14,607 nt of DNA from JAJNPS01 sp046589965 (GCA_046589965.1 JBKJVF010000010.1:1-14607), one strand, 5' to 3'; shown: positions 1 to 7,765, counted from the first letter of the stretch. Notes: a model not told the origin generated them from the sequence alone. Program-made: numbers and translations.

Positions 1-695
1 TGGCCACCGACCAGAACTTTGACGCCATCCTGACCGATCACAACATGCCCGACATGGACGGTCTGGCTTTGGCCTTGCGCATCCGGGCGCGCGGGCTAAC
101 GATGCCCATCGTCTTGCTGACCAGCAACCCGACCGCCGCGCGCGAGGGGCCGGGGGCCGCCGAACTGGCCGCGGTGATCCAGAAACCCATCCTGCGCGCC
201 GATCTGTACCGCCAGTTGCAGGCCCTGACCGTGTCTGCGGTGACCGAACCTGAGGAGGTGGTGGTGGTGGCCCCGCGACAATTGCGCCAGATGCGAGTCC
301 TGACCGCCGAGGACAACCGGACCAATCAACTGGTGTTTCAAAAGATGGTCAAGGATATGGATATCGATCTGGTCTTTGCCAACAACGGGCGGGAAGCGGT
401 CGATCTGTACCGCAGCTTTCACCCCGACCTGATCTTCATGGACATCTCGATGCCCGAAATGGACGGGCGCGAGGCCGCACGGGCGATCCGCAAAGCCGAA
501 GGGGGCCGCGCCCATATTCCCATCGTGGCACTGACCGCGCATGCCATGGACGGCGACAGCGAAGGCATCCTTGCCGCAGGCATCGACCGCTACATGACCA
601 AACCCCTGCGCAAGGCGGCGATCATCGACACGCTGACCGAGTTTTGCCCGGCAGGCGCGCATCCGGTGCAGACAGCGCGCGAGGATGCTGCCTGA
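1..695 (+). CDS. Hybrid histidine kinase or multi-receiver response regulator, C-terminal part (two REC domains)
   Basis: The gene enters from the left edge; its reading frame starts at base 3 and 230 codons are visible. Numbering from base 3, the first receiver domain is cut at its N-terminus: it shows phospho-acceptor Asp12 in an LTDHNMPDMDG context, a Thr at about 40 and the conserved Lys-Pro at 61-62. An acidic, Val-rich linker (about 80-90) leads to a complete second receiver: acidic pair Glu103-Asp104, phospho-acceptor Asp147 in FMDISMPEMDG, Thr178 and Lys200-Pro201. Tandem C-terminal receivers are typical of hybrid sensor kinases of the BarA/phosphorelay type, so a kinase core probably lies upstream. 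No output or DNA-binding domain follows. The signal sensed cannot be inferred. An ATG at base 45 lies inside the first receiver and is not a plausible start. Confidence 0.85.
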   Translation, partial: ATDQNFDAILTDHNMPDMDGLALALRIRARGLTMPIVLLTSNPTAAREGPGAAELAAVIQKPILRADLYRQLQALTVSAVTEPEEVVVVAPRQLRQMRVLTAEDNRTNQLVFQKMVKDMDIDLVFANNGREAVDLYRSFHPDLIFMDISMPEMDGREAARAIRKAEGGRAHIPIVALTAHAMDGDSEGILAAGIDRYMTKPLRKAAIIDTLTEFCPAGAHPVQTAREDAA

Positions 696-739
696 GGCCT
701 AATCGGCCGCCTTCATCTTTGCCCAAATATCCCGGGGGC

Positions 740-757
740 CCGGGGGCAGGCCCCCGG
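740..757. terminator. GC-rich hairpin, probable bidirectional terminator between convergent genes
   Basis: An inverted repeat CCGGGGGC / GCCCCCGG (740-747 and 750-757) lies between the stop codons of the receiver gene (695, + strand) and recQ (780, - strand). Only AG separates the full arms, so the real loop is probably CAGG, closed by GGGGG/CCCCC. No clear U-run follows on either side, so intrinsic termination would be weak. The preceding sequence (about 719-733, TTTGCCCAAATATCC) resembles an intergenic motif I recall from other Rhodobacteraceae near gene ends. That recollection is unverified. Confidence 0.4.
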
Positions 758-779
758 CACCTTGCCGCCGGCCACAGGA

Positions 780-2831
780 TCAGTCCGCCGCGCGGATGAC
801 CTCAAGAAACGCCTCGCCGAACCGGTCCAGCCGTGCCGAGCCAAGGTCGGCCACCCGATCAAGGTCCGACAGCGTGCCCGGCCGCGCTTCGGCAATCTTG
901 CGCAAGGTGCCCTGGCTAAGGCTCATCGGCTTGCCGATCCCTTGCGGGCCGCGCGCCAGATCGCGTTCCGCACCGCGCAGCGCATCGAACAGCGCGCCCG
1001 CGTCCCGTCCCGCCAGCTTGCGCCGGGCCGGATGGACCGGGTCCGGGGCCGATCCGTTGATCACCGCCAGAAACACCCGCCCGTAGCTTTCCAGCTTTTT
1101 CGCGCCCACCCCGGATATGCGCGCCATCGCGTCCAGCGACGCAGGCCGCGTCTCGGCCATCTCGATCAGCGTCTTGTCGGTAAAGATCACATAGGCCGGC
1201 ACATTGCCCGCATCCGCCAGCGCCCGACGCTGCGCCTTCAGCGTCGCCAGCATCGGGGCATCCGCCTCGGACACCACTGCGCGCACCGAAGGTTCGTGCA
1301 CCGCCGCATCGACGGTGTCCTGCCGCAGGGTGATCTGCGCCTCGCCTTTCAGGATCGGCACCGCGGCATCGGTCAGGCGCAGGGCACCCATCCGGTCGGG
1401 GTCCGGGCGCACTAGATCGCGTCCCATCATCTGGCGAAAGACGGCCCCCCAGCTTTCCTTGCTCATCGCCTTGCCGACGGCGAATGTCGGCAGGCGGTCA
1501 TGTCCTTTGTCGCGGACCTTGGTCGTCGCGGTGCCCGTCAATATGTCGATCAGATGGCCTGCGCCGAACCATTCACCCGTCCGCAGGATCGCCGACAGCG
1601 CCATGCGCACGGGTTCTGTCGCATCAAACAGTTTCGCCGGGCGGTCACACAGATCGCAATTGCCGCAAGGTGCCGAGGTTTCGCCAAAGTAGCCCAGCAG
1701 GACTTGCCGCCGACAGGCCACAGCTTCGGCCAATCCCAGCAGCGCATTCAGTCGCGCGTGATCAGCCACCTTGCGGTCCGCAGGCGCGCCGCCTTCGTCG
1801 ATCTGGGTGCGGCGCAGGCGAATGTCTTCGGGACCGTAAAGCGTCATCGTCTCGGCGGGCAGACTGTCGCGACCGGCGCGGCCGATTTCCTGATAGTAGC
1901 CCTCGATCGATTTCGGCAGGTCGGCATGGGCGACCCAGCGGATGTCGGGCTTGTCGATCCCCATGCCAAAGGCGACCGTGGCCACCACGATCAGCCCTTC
2001 CTCGCGCTGGAACCGTGTCTCGACCACGCGGCGGTCCTCGGGGTCCAATCCGGCGTGATAGGCGCAAGCCCCGTGGCCCGCATCCAGTAGCGCACGGGCC
2101 AGCGTTTCGGTCTTGGCGCGCGTGCCGCAATAGACAATCCCTGATTGCCCGCGCCGCTTGGCGGCAAAGCCCAGAATCTGGTCGCGGGGGGCGTTCTTGA
2201 CTGCAAAAGCGAGGTGGATGTTCGGGCGGTCAAAGCCACGCAGGAAGATCGCTGGCGGCACCCCGTCAAACAGGCGCGTGACAATTTCCGACCGGGTTTC
2301 CTCATCCGCCGTCGCGGTGAACGCGGCCAATGGAACACCCAAAGCCCGCCGCAGATCGCCGATCCGCAGATAGTCGGGGCGGAAATCATGGCCCCATTGG
2401 CTGACGCAATGCGCCTCGTCTACGGCGATCATGGTGCAGTTGATGCGCCGCAAAAGGCCCAAGGTGGCGGGAGAGGCCAGGCGTTCGGGCGCCATGTAAA
2501 GCAGCTTCAGCCGGCCTTCTTCCAGTGCTGCAAAGACCTCTTCGGTCTCACCCTCGGTATGGCCGGACGTCAGGGCCCCGGCCGCCACGCCCACTTCACG
2601 CAAGGCGCGCACCTGATCGCGCATCAACGCGATCAGGGGCGAGATGACCACCGTCACCCCCGGCGCTGCCAGCGCAGGCAATTGAAAACACAAGGATTTG
2701 CCGCCGCCTGTCGGCATGATGGCCAGCGTATTGCGACCTGCGGCGACAGCGTCGACGATTTCGGCCTGGCCGGGGCGGAACGAATTGAACCCAAAGACGC
2801 TGTGCAATAGTCCCGACAGGTCAGACATCAT
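780..2831 (-). CDS. recQ: ATP-dependent DNA helicase RecQ with two HRDC domains
   Basis: A 3'-5' superfamily 2 DNA helicase used in recombination and stalled-fork repair. In the 683-residue product, Walker A (MPTGGGKS) is at 39-46, the DEAH box at 138-141, the aromatic-rich loop QWGHDFRPDY at 145-154, FTATA at 171-175 and motif VI (QEIGRAGRD) at 314-322. Cys373, Cys389, Cys392 and Cys395 form the zinc site, followed by a winged-helix RQC region to about 520. Two HRDC-like segments end the protein (about 523-592 and 610-682), where E. coli RecQ (about 610 residues) has one. Two ATGs are adjacent: a GAGGG lies 4 nt before the first and 7 nt before the second, so residue 2 may be the real start. 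It follows yggT on the same strand after 33 bases and is probably cotranscribed with it. Confidence 0.96.
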   Translation of the reverse strand: MMSDLSGLLHSVFGFNSFRPGQAEIVDAVAAGRNTLAIMPTGGGKSLCFQLPALAAPGVTVVISPLIALMRDQVRALREVGVAAGALTSGHTEGETEEVFAALEEGRLKLLYMAPERLASPATLGLLRRINCTMIAVDEAHCVSQWGHDFRPDYLRIGDLRRALGVPLAAFTATADEETRSEIVTRLFDGVPPAIFLRGFDRPNIHLAFAVKNAPRDQILGFAAKRRGQSGIVYCGTRAKTETLARALLDAGHGACAYHAGLDPEDRRVVETRFQREEGLIVVATVAFGMGIDKPDIRWVAHADLPKSIEGYYQEIGRAGRDSLPAETMTLYGPEDIRLRRTQIDEGGAPADRKVADHARLNALLGLAEAVACRRQVLLGYFGETSAPCGNCDLCDRPAKLFDATEPVRMALSAILRTGEWFGAGHLIDILTGTATTKVRDKGHDRLPTFAVGKAMSKESWGAVFRQMMGRDLVRPDPDRMGALRLTDAAVPILKGEAQITLRQDTVDAAVHEPSVRAVVSEADAPMLATLKAQRRALADAGNVPAYVIFTDKTLIEMAETRPASLDAMARISGVGAKKLESYGRVFLAVINGSAPDPVHPARRKLAGRDAGALFDALRGAERDLARGPQGIGKPMSLSQGTLRKIAEARPGTLSDLDRVADLGSARLDRFGEAFLEVIRAAD

Positions 2832-2864
2832 CCGACCCTCTTTGCGCGCCCGCCACGATCCGCC

Positions 2865-3140
2865 TCACATGAGGCCGGTATAGCGGGTCAGGAGGTATTC
2901 CAGCGTGTAAAGCACAAAGATCACCACGATCGGGGCCAGGTCAAGGGCGCCCGTATTGGGCAGGAACCGCCGGATTTGCCCGTAGATCGGCTCCAACAGG
3001 CGGTTCAAGCCGTCCCAAAGCTGTGCCACCAGCGGCTGGCGCAGGTTCAGCACGGAAAAGTTGATCAGCCAGCTCATGATCACCTGCGCGATGATCAGGA
3101 ACCACATGAAGTTGAACAACAGTTGCAGCGGGCTCGCCAT
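2865..3140 (-). CDS. YggT family small integral membrane protein
   Basis: A 91-residue protein starting MASPLQLLFNFMWFLII. It has a hydrophobic segment at about 5-25, a central amphipathic stretch (QPLVAQLWDGLNRLLEPIYGQIRRFLP) and a second hydrophobic segment (LAPIVVIFVLYTLEYLL) near the C-terminus. This layout and the LEPIYGQIRRFLP signature are those of the YggT (YlmG) family, inner-membrane proteins linked in other bacteria to osmotic or cation stress and to the cell-division neighbourhood; the molecular role is unsettled. I chose the ATG at 3140 because a GGAG lies 6 nt upstream. The frame stays open to an ATG at 3200, but that would add about 20 polar, non-family residues. recQ begins 33 bases downstream. 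Confidence 0.88.
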   Translation of the reverse strand: MASPLQLLFNFMWFLIIAQVIMSWLINFSVLNLRQPLVAQLWDGLNRLLEPIYGQIRRFLPNTGALDLAPIVVIFVLYTLEYLLTRYTGLM

Positions 3141-3181
3141 GCCGGTCTCCGGTCGATCTGAGGTGCAACCGGGGATAGCCT

Positions 3182-3200
3182 TTGCCCTGCGAAAGGGCAA
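3182..3200. other. Hairpin in the divergent intergenic region between yggT and the thioesterase gene
   Basis: A perfect 7-bp inverted repeat, TTGCCCT (3182-3188) and AGGGCAA (3194-3200), encloses the 5-nt loop GCGAA. It sits 41 bases upstream of the yggT start, within the 169-base gap that must hold promoters for both divergent genes. It could be a 5'-UTR hairpin of yggT or an operator. No U-run follows on either strand, so a terminator is unlikely. I see no convincing -35/-10 pair in this gap. Confidence 0.3.
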
Positions 3201-3309
3201 TGGGGCGCGGTGCTGCAGAAATGCACGGGTCTGACGGCACGTCCGGCTTGACCTTGCGGTTGCGCGGGGCGACGGATCGGGCCAGCGTTATTTCAGGACC
3301 CTTCGTTTC

Positions 3310-3840
3310 ATGTATCCTTATGTCAGACTTGCCATAGCGGTCGCGCAGGCCCGTCGCGCGGCGCCGCTAGCCGTCCTGCAACCGCATGTCAGCCAGCACC
3401 GCGTCTACCCCTGGGACCTTGACCCATGGATGGAACTGAACAACGGCCGCACGCTGACGCTTTTTGACCTAGGCCGCATCCCGATGTCGATCCGCATGGG
3501 GTTCGACAGGGTGGCGCGCGAGAACGGCTGGGGCATCACTGTCGCGGGCAATTCCACGCGCTATCGCCGCCGGGTGACGGTCTTTACCACCCTGACGCAG
3601 CGGTCCCGCGTGATCGGCTGGGATGACCGGTTTTCCTATGTGGACCAGTCGTTCTGGCGTGGCGATGAATGCACCGCGCAAATGCTGCTGCGGTCGGCCT
3701 TCACGTCGAAGGCCGGGATCGTCGCGCCTGCAAGGGTGCTGGCCGCCCTTGGTCAGGACACGGTCAGCCCCGCCCTGCCCGATTGGGTCGCGGCATGGGT
3801 CGCGGCGGATGCGAAACGTCCCTGGCCGCCCGAACGCTGA
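3310..3840 (+). CDS. Acyl-CoA thioesterase-like protein (4HBT hotdog fold, THEM6-like)
   Basis: A 176-residue protein with the hotdog thioesterase pattern. VYPWDLDPWMELNNGRTLTLFDLGR (about 32-56) corresponds to the D-x-D-xxx-H/E-xNN active-site loop and central helix. It is followed by strand-like segments around FTTLTQRSRVIGWDDRFSYVDQSFWRG (92-118) and TAQMLLRSAFTSKAG (122-136). This resembles the THEM6-type branch of the 4HBT superfamily, for which substrates are largely unknown; hydrolysis of an acyl-CoA is inferred from the fold only. The start ATG has only a weak AGGA about 12 nt upstream. An alternative start inside the first 30 residues cannot be excluded, because the conserved part begins near residue 27. 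The transporter gene begins 67 bases downstream on the same strand. Confidence 0.75.
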   Translation: MYPYVRLAIAVAQARRAAPLAVLQPHVSQHRVYPWDLDPWMELNNGRTLTLFDLGRIPMSIRMGFDRVARENGWGITVAGNSTRYRRRVTVFTTLTQRSRVIGWDDRFSYVDQSFWRGDECTAQMLLRSAFTSKAGIVAPARVLAALGQDTVSPALPDWVAAWVAADAKRPWPPER

Positions 3841-3907
3841 ACCGGTGGCTTGCGCCGCGCCTTGCTTTCAGGCTTGATCACCGCAAAACGAAAAGGGGCA
3901 GGCAAAG

Positions 3908-5266
3908 ATGGACGGTGCACGCAAACGCATCTGGGGCTGGTACTTTTTCGACTGGGCCAGTCAGCCTTACAACACGCTGCTGCTTACCTTTGTCTTTGGC
4001 CCCTATTTTGCGGAAATCGCGCGCGGCTATTACATGGGCACCGGCCTCGACGAAGAGGCCGCCAAGGCCGCCGCGCAGGCCTATTGGGGCTGGGGTCTGG
4101 CCATCGCGTCCTTTGCCATTGCCGTGCTTGCGCCGATCCTTGGGGCCATTGCAGACGGCACCGGGCGACGCCTGATCTGGGTCTGGATTTTCTCCGCCTG
4201 CTACGTTGTCGGGTCCTGGGGCCTGTGGTGGGTGGCCCCAGGGGGCGAGGGCGACATGCTGTTCTGGGCGGTTGCGTTTTTCGGCCTTGGCTTCATCGGG
4301 ATGGAATTTGCGACGATCTTTACCAACGCCTTGATGCCCAGCCTTGGCGATCACGATGATCTGGGTGCGATCTCGGGATCGGGCTTTGCCTTTGGCTATC
4401 TGGGCGGCTTGCTGGCACTGATCATCATGTTGCTGTTTCTGGCCGATAGCGGCCTGACGCTGTTGGGGCAAGAACCGCTTTTTGGCCTTGACCCCGAAGC
4501 GCGCGAGGGCACCCGCGCCGTCGGCCCCTTTACCGCCATCTGGTTCATCGTGTTCATGATCCCGTTCTTTTTGTGGGTGCATGAACCCCATACCGGGCGC
4601 CAGCCTTTGCATATCGGGCGGGCGATCACTTCGTTGAAAGAGCTACTTTCGTCGCTGCGCTATCGCAGCAGCCTGTCGGCCTACCTTGCGTCGTCCCTCT
4701 TTTATCGCGATGCGCTGAATGCGCTTTACGGGTTTGGCGGCGTCTATGCGTCAGGCGTGCTTGGCTGGTCGATCATCCAGATCGGCGTCTTTGGCATCGT
4801 GGGGGCCGTGGCTGCGATGCTGGCGGCCTTTGTCGGGGGGCGCGCGGATCGCCGGTTTGGTCCCAAGCCGGTAATCGCATTCTGCATCGTCGTGCTGATC
4901 TTTGTCTGCACCGTGATCGTCGGAATGGACCGCGACAGTCTTTGGGGTTTCGACATGGACCCGGCTTCGGGCCTGCCGGACCAGATCTTTTTCGCCTGCG
5001 GTGCATTGATCGGGGCTGCTGGGGGCGCGCTTCAGGCCGCCAGCCGTACCATGATGGTGCGTCATACGACGCCAGATGGCGCCACGCAGGCCTTTGGCCT
5101 GTTCGCCCTGTCGGGCAAGGTCGCGAGCTTCATGTCCCCCGCGCTGATCGCCATTGTCACCACCGCGAGCGGCTCGCAGCGCATCGGGATTTCGCCGCTG
5201 ATCGCGCTCTTTCTTGTCGGACTGGTTCTGCTAGTTTGGGTCAAGCCCAAGGGAGAGCAGGGATGA
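3908..5266 (+). CDS. UMF1-family MFS transporter (Atg22-like permease)
   Basis: A 452-residue polytopic inner-membrane protein. The N-terminal WGWYFFDWASQPYNTLLLTFVFGPYF (9-34) is the hallmark of the bacterial UMF1/Atg22-like branch of the major facilitator superfamily. A motif-A-like loop GAIADGTGRR (79-88) and its counterpart GGRADRRFGPK (310-320) follow transmembrane helices of each half. About 11-12 hydrophobic segments can be counted, with a larger polar loop at about 187-206 and a central cytoplasmic loop at about 225-255. Atg22 relatives export amino acids from yeast vacuoles, but the substrate of bacterial members is not established. The stop codon overlaps the mepA start (ATGA at 5263-5266), indicating translational coupling to a periplasmic cell-wall hydrolase. 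Confidence 0.88.
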   Translation: MDGARKRIWGWYFFDWASQPYNTLLLTFVFGPYFAEIARGYYMGTGLDEEAAKAAAQAYWGWGLAIASFAIAVLAPILGAIADGTGRRLIWVWIFSACYVVGSWGLWWVAPGGEGDMLFWAVAFFGLGFIGMEFATIFTNALMPSLGDHDDLGAISGSGFAFGYLGGLLALIIMLLFLADSGLTLLGQEPLFGLDPEAREGTRAVGPFTAIWFIVFMIPFFLWVHEPHTGRQPLHIGRAITSLKELLSSLRYRSSLSAYLASSLFYRDALNALYGFGGVYASGVLGWSIIQIGVFGIVGAVAAMLAAFVGGRADRRFGPKPVIAFCIVVLIFVCTVIVGMDRDSLWGFDMDPASGLPDQIFFACGALIGAAGGALQAASRTMMVRHTTPDGATQAFGLFALSGKVASFMSPALIAIVTTASGSQRIGISPLIALFLVGLVLLVWVKPKGEQG

Positions 5267-6150
5267 TCCGACCACTATTGCTTGCAGCCCTTGTGGCCTT
5301 GCCGCTGCCCGCCCATGCCCAGCAGTTGGCCAACAAGCTTTTCGGGGCCAAGGATGTGCCCAGCCAGCAGGATGCGATGCCGATTGGCAGCTATGCCAAG
5401 GGCTGCGCCGCCGGTCTGGTCAAACTGCCCGAAACCGGGCCAAGCTGGCAGGCAATGCGCCTGTCACGCGGGCGCAATTTCGGCCAGCCGGTGATGATCG
5501 ACTATCTGATCGGCCTAAGCCAAGTGGCGCAGGAGATCGGTTGGGCGGGCCTTTACATCGGCGATATCAGCCAGCCGCGTGGCGGGCCGATGACGTCCGG
5601 GCATGCCAGCCATCAGATCGGCCTCGACGCCGATATCTGGATGCTGCCGCCAAAACGGCTGAACCTGACCGTGGCAGAGCGCGAAAAGATCAGCTCCATC
5701 CCCGTGCGGTCTGCCGATCAGCGGTCAGTCACCCAAAACTGGACCAACCGCCACCGCGCGCTTCTCAGGGCCGCGGCATCCGACCCCCGCATCGACCGCA
5801 TCTTTGTCGCGGCGGCCGTGAAGATCGAGATTTGCAAGACCGCCAAATCCTCTGACAGGGATTGGCTGCAGAAAATCCGCCCCGTCGCGGGCCATGACAC
5901 CCATTTTCATGTGCGGCTGAAATGCCCCAAGGGGTCGCGGCTTTGCAAGACGCAGACGCCCACGGTGGATGAGCTGTCAAAGGGTGGGAATGGCTGTGAC
6001 GACACATTGACGTGGTGGGTGACAGATTACCTTGATCCGCCAAAGCCGGTGAAAAAGCCGGTCAAACCCACAAAGCGCGAAAAGACGCCGCGCGAATTCA
6101 CCATGGCGGACCTGCCCAAGCAATGCAAAGACGTGCTTTCCTCGCCCTAG
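5263..6150 (+). CDS. mepA: Penicillin-insensitive murein endopeptidase MepA
   Basis: A 295-residue exported zinc peptidase that cleaves D-Ala-mDAP cross-links in peptidoglycan. A Sec signal peptide (MIRPLLLAALVALPLPAHA, cut near residue 19) leads to the MepA domain. SGHASHQIGLDADIW supplies predicted zinc ligands His117 and Asp124, and GHDTHFHVRLKCP supplies His216 as third ligand and His214 as the neighbouring catalytic-site histidine; the spacings match E. coli His113/Asp120/His209/His211. Cysteines at 48, 191, 221, 228, 245 and 288 fit periplasmic disulfides. The ATG at 5263 has GGGAG about 6-7 nt upstream and overlaps the transporter stop. The frame is open further upstream to 4942, but that part is a shadow of the transporter. 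A Lys/Pro-rich stretch (258-277) near the C-terminus is an unusual addition compared with E. coli MepA (274 residues). Confidence 0.95.
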   Translation: MIRPLLLAALVALPLPAHAQQLANKLFGAKDVPSQQDAMPIGSYAKGCAAGLVKLPETGPSWQAMRLSRGRNFGQPVMIDYLIGLSQVAQEIGWAGLYIGDISQPRGGPMTSGHASHQIGLDADIWMLPPKRLNLTVAEREKISSIPVRSADQRSVTQNWTNRHRALLRAAASDPRIDRIFVAAAVKIEICKTAKSSDRDWLQKIRPVAGHDTHFHVRLKCPKGSRLCKTQTPTVDELSKGGNGCDDTLTWWVTDYLDPPKPVKKPVKPTKREKTPREFTMADLPKQCKDVLSSP

Positions 6151-7058
6151 GCCTGCTGGCGGGGATGGTGACGCTGACCTTGCCGCTTGCGGCGGAGGAC
6201 CCCGCGCGCCGCCTTGTTCCGGTCAGTGATCTTGTCTGGACCGACCCCGGCAACGGGGATTTCGGCGGCTTTTCGGCCATCGAGGTCACACCTGATGGGG
6301 CAAGATTTGTCGCCGTGTCAGACTCAGGCGGCATCATTCAGGGGCGCTTTGACCGTGACGGGTCGGGCGGCATTACAGCGATTACAGCGACCGGCAAAAC
6401 GATGCGGCTGCTCGGGACAAAAGGCAAACCGCTTGGCGCATCGGAAAACGACACCGAAGGTCTGGCGATTTTGGCAGACGGCACGGTTTTCGTCTCGCTC
6501 GAAGGGCCAGCCCGCGTGCTGCGCTATGCAGCGCTGGGTTCTTCGGCCACGGTCCTGCCGGTGCCGGGCGAATTTCGCGGGATGCAAAAGAACTCGTCGT
6601 TGGAGGCATTGGCCGCTGCCCCGGACGGCACGCTCTACACGATCCCGGAACGTTCTGGCCGGGTTGACCGTCCGTTTGCGGTGTTCCGGTTCCGGGGCGG
6701 GAGCTGGGATCAGCCGTTTGATCTGCCGCGCGATGGCACGCTGTTGCCCGTGGGTGCAGATATCGGCCCGGATGGTCGCCTTTATGTGCTGGAGCGTGAA
6801 TTTCTGGGGCTGGCCGGGTTCCGTACGCGCCTGCGCAGCTTTGTCGTCAGCGATGTGGCGCTGTCCGATGAACGGCTTTTGGTTGACAGCGAAACCGGGC
6901 GACATGGGAACCTGGAAGGCGTATCGATCTGGCGGAACGCCGCTGGGCACCTGATCGCCACGATGATTTCGGACAACAATTACAAATGGTTTCTGGCGAC
7001 GGAAATCGTTGAATATGACCTTGGCCCGACGGCCGCGGGTGTCGCAGAGTCCGGTTGA
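6123..7058 (+). CDS. Exported esterase-like phytase-family protein
   Basis: A 311-residue protein with an N-terminal signal, MQRRAFLALGLLAG, in which RRAFLAL resembles a twin-arginine motif; cleavage near LAA-ED (about 24) is likely. The rest has the repeated strand/turn look of a beta-propeller: FGGFSAIEVTPDGARFVAVSDSGG (47-70), NDTEGLAILADGTVFVSLEG (109-128), SLEALAAAPDGTLYTIPE (159-176), GADIGPDGRLYVLER (211-225) and GNLEGVSIWRNAAGHLIATMISDNN (262-286). This is the pattern of the phytase-like domain family (Pfam Phytase-like, 'esterase-like activity of phytase'). Members are predicted phosphoesterases with mostly untested substrates. The start lies 28 bases inside mepA, implying coupled translation. 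No other start would preserve the signal peptide. Confidence 0.85.
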   Translation: MQRRAFLALGLLAGMVTLTLPLAAEDPARRLVPVSDLVWTDPGNGDFGGFSAIEVTPDGARFVAVSDSGGIIQGRFDRDGSGGITAITATGKTMRLLGTKGKPLGASENDTEGLAILADGTVFVSLEGPARVLRYAALGSSATVLPVPGEFRGMQKNSSLEALAAAPDGTLYTIPERSGRVDRPFAVFRFRGGSWDQPFDLPRDGTLLPVGADIGPDGRLYVLEREFLGLAGFRTRLRSFVVSDVALSDERLLVDSETGRHGNLEGVSIWRNAAGHLIATMISDNNYKWFLATEIVEYDLGPTAAGVAESG

Positions 7059-7106
7059 CATGGCGCTGCCCCGGCCTTACGGCGGCGCTGCCTTGCCTGA
7101 TGCAGG

Positions 7107-7137
7107 GCCAAGTTTCCGAATACCTTGGCAAAACGGA
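7107..7137 (+). promoter_or_regulatory. Candidate preQ1-type H-form pseudoknot in the yhhQ leader
   Basis: A 6-bp stem GCCAAG/CTTGGC (7107-7112 with 7124-7129) closes an 11-nt loop TTTCCGAATAC. The loop bases TCCG (7115-7118) are complementary to CGGA (7134-7137) just after an AAAA run (7130-7133). Together they make an H-type pseudoknot with an A-rich third loop, the arrangement of class-I preQ1 riboswitches. It ends 7 nt before the yhhQ ATG, and CGGA is the nearest ribosome-binding-like sequence, so pairing would plausibly hide it. The bases do not match the consensus I remember well: the tail is CGGA rather than CUA and the A-run is short. This is therefore a structural analogy, not an identification. 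Confidence 0.35.
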
Positions 7138-7144
7138 TAATCCC

Positions 7145-7765
7145 ATGCGTCCCATCTTCTTTGGCGTCATCGCCATGGCCATCATCGTCGTGGCCTCAAA
7201 CATCCTTGTGCAACATCCATTGGGCAGCTGGCTGACCTGGGGGGCGCTGACCTATCCGTTCGCGTTTCTGGTCACCGACATCACCAACCGCCTTTACGGT
7301 CCTGCCGCCGCACGGCGCGTGGTCGTTGCGGGCTTTGTGACCGGACTTCTTTGTTCGGCCATCGGCACCCAGATCATGGGAGAGTTCGGCCCCCTCGTCA
7401 CCTTGCGCATTGCCATCGGGTCGGGTCTGGCGTTCCTGGTGGCGCAGCTTTTGGATGTCACCGTCTTTGACCGGATGCGGGCGCGTGCCTGGTGGCAGGC
7501 GCCGCTGATTTCCACCCTCGTCGGGTCCACCCTCGATACCGCGATCTTCTTTTCCATCGCCTTCTCAGCCAGCCTGACCTTCATCGAACCTGGCAACGAT
7601 GTGTCCTGGGCGGGGTCTGTCGGACCCATCCTTGGGGTTGGTCCGAACGCGCCTTATTGGGTGTCACTGGCCATTGCCGACTGGGGCGTCAAAATCCTGC
7701 TCGCAATTGCAGCATTGTTGCCATTCCGCCTTGCCCTTGCCCGTCTTGCCACAAAGGTAGCGTAA
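7145..7765 (+). CDS. yhhQ: Queuosine precursor transporter (YhhQ/QPTR family, formerly DUF165)
   Basis: A 206-residue inner-membrane protein with about six hydrophobic segments that imports a queuosine precursor (preQ0/preQ1 class) for tRNA modification. The family signature TYPFAFLVTDITNRLYGP (36-53) is present, with paired GSGLAFLVAQLLDVTVFDRMR (92-112) and LISTLVGSTLDTAIFFSIAF (121-140). The conserved C-terminal IADWGVKILLAIAALLPFRL (177-196) also fits. I placed the start at ATG 7145; an ATG at 7055 in the same frame would add 30 residues without membrane character and overlap the phytase-like gene. There is no strong Shine-Dalgarno, only CGGA 7 nt upstream within a possible riboswitch-like fold. 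Separation from the preceding gene is 86 bases, so it may have its own control. Confidence 0.92.
   Translation: MRPIFFGVIAMAIIVVASNILVQHPLGSWLTWGALTYPFAFLVTDITNRLYGPAAARRVVVAGFVTGLLCSAIGTQIMGEFGPLVTLRIAIGSGLAFLVAQLLDVTVFDRMRARAWWQAPLISTLVGSTLDTAIFFSIAFSASLTFIEPGNDVSWAGSVGPILGVGPNAPYWVSLAIADWGVKILLAIAALLPFRLALARLATKVA

Noticed and set aside
256..273. GTGGTGGTGGTGG short tandem repeat
   Set aside because: It encodes a Val-rich linker between two receiver domains and is too short to count as a repeat element.
4942..5262. N-terminal extension of mepA in its own frame
   Set aside because: It lies wholly inside the transporter gene; the signal peptide and Shine-Dalgarno at 5263 fix the real start.
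7055..7144. Upstream start for yhhQ adding 30 residues
   Set aside because: The added residues are not membrane-like, lack a ribosome-binding site and overlap the preceding gene; the family begins near the ATG at 7145.
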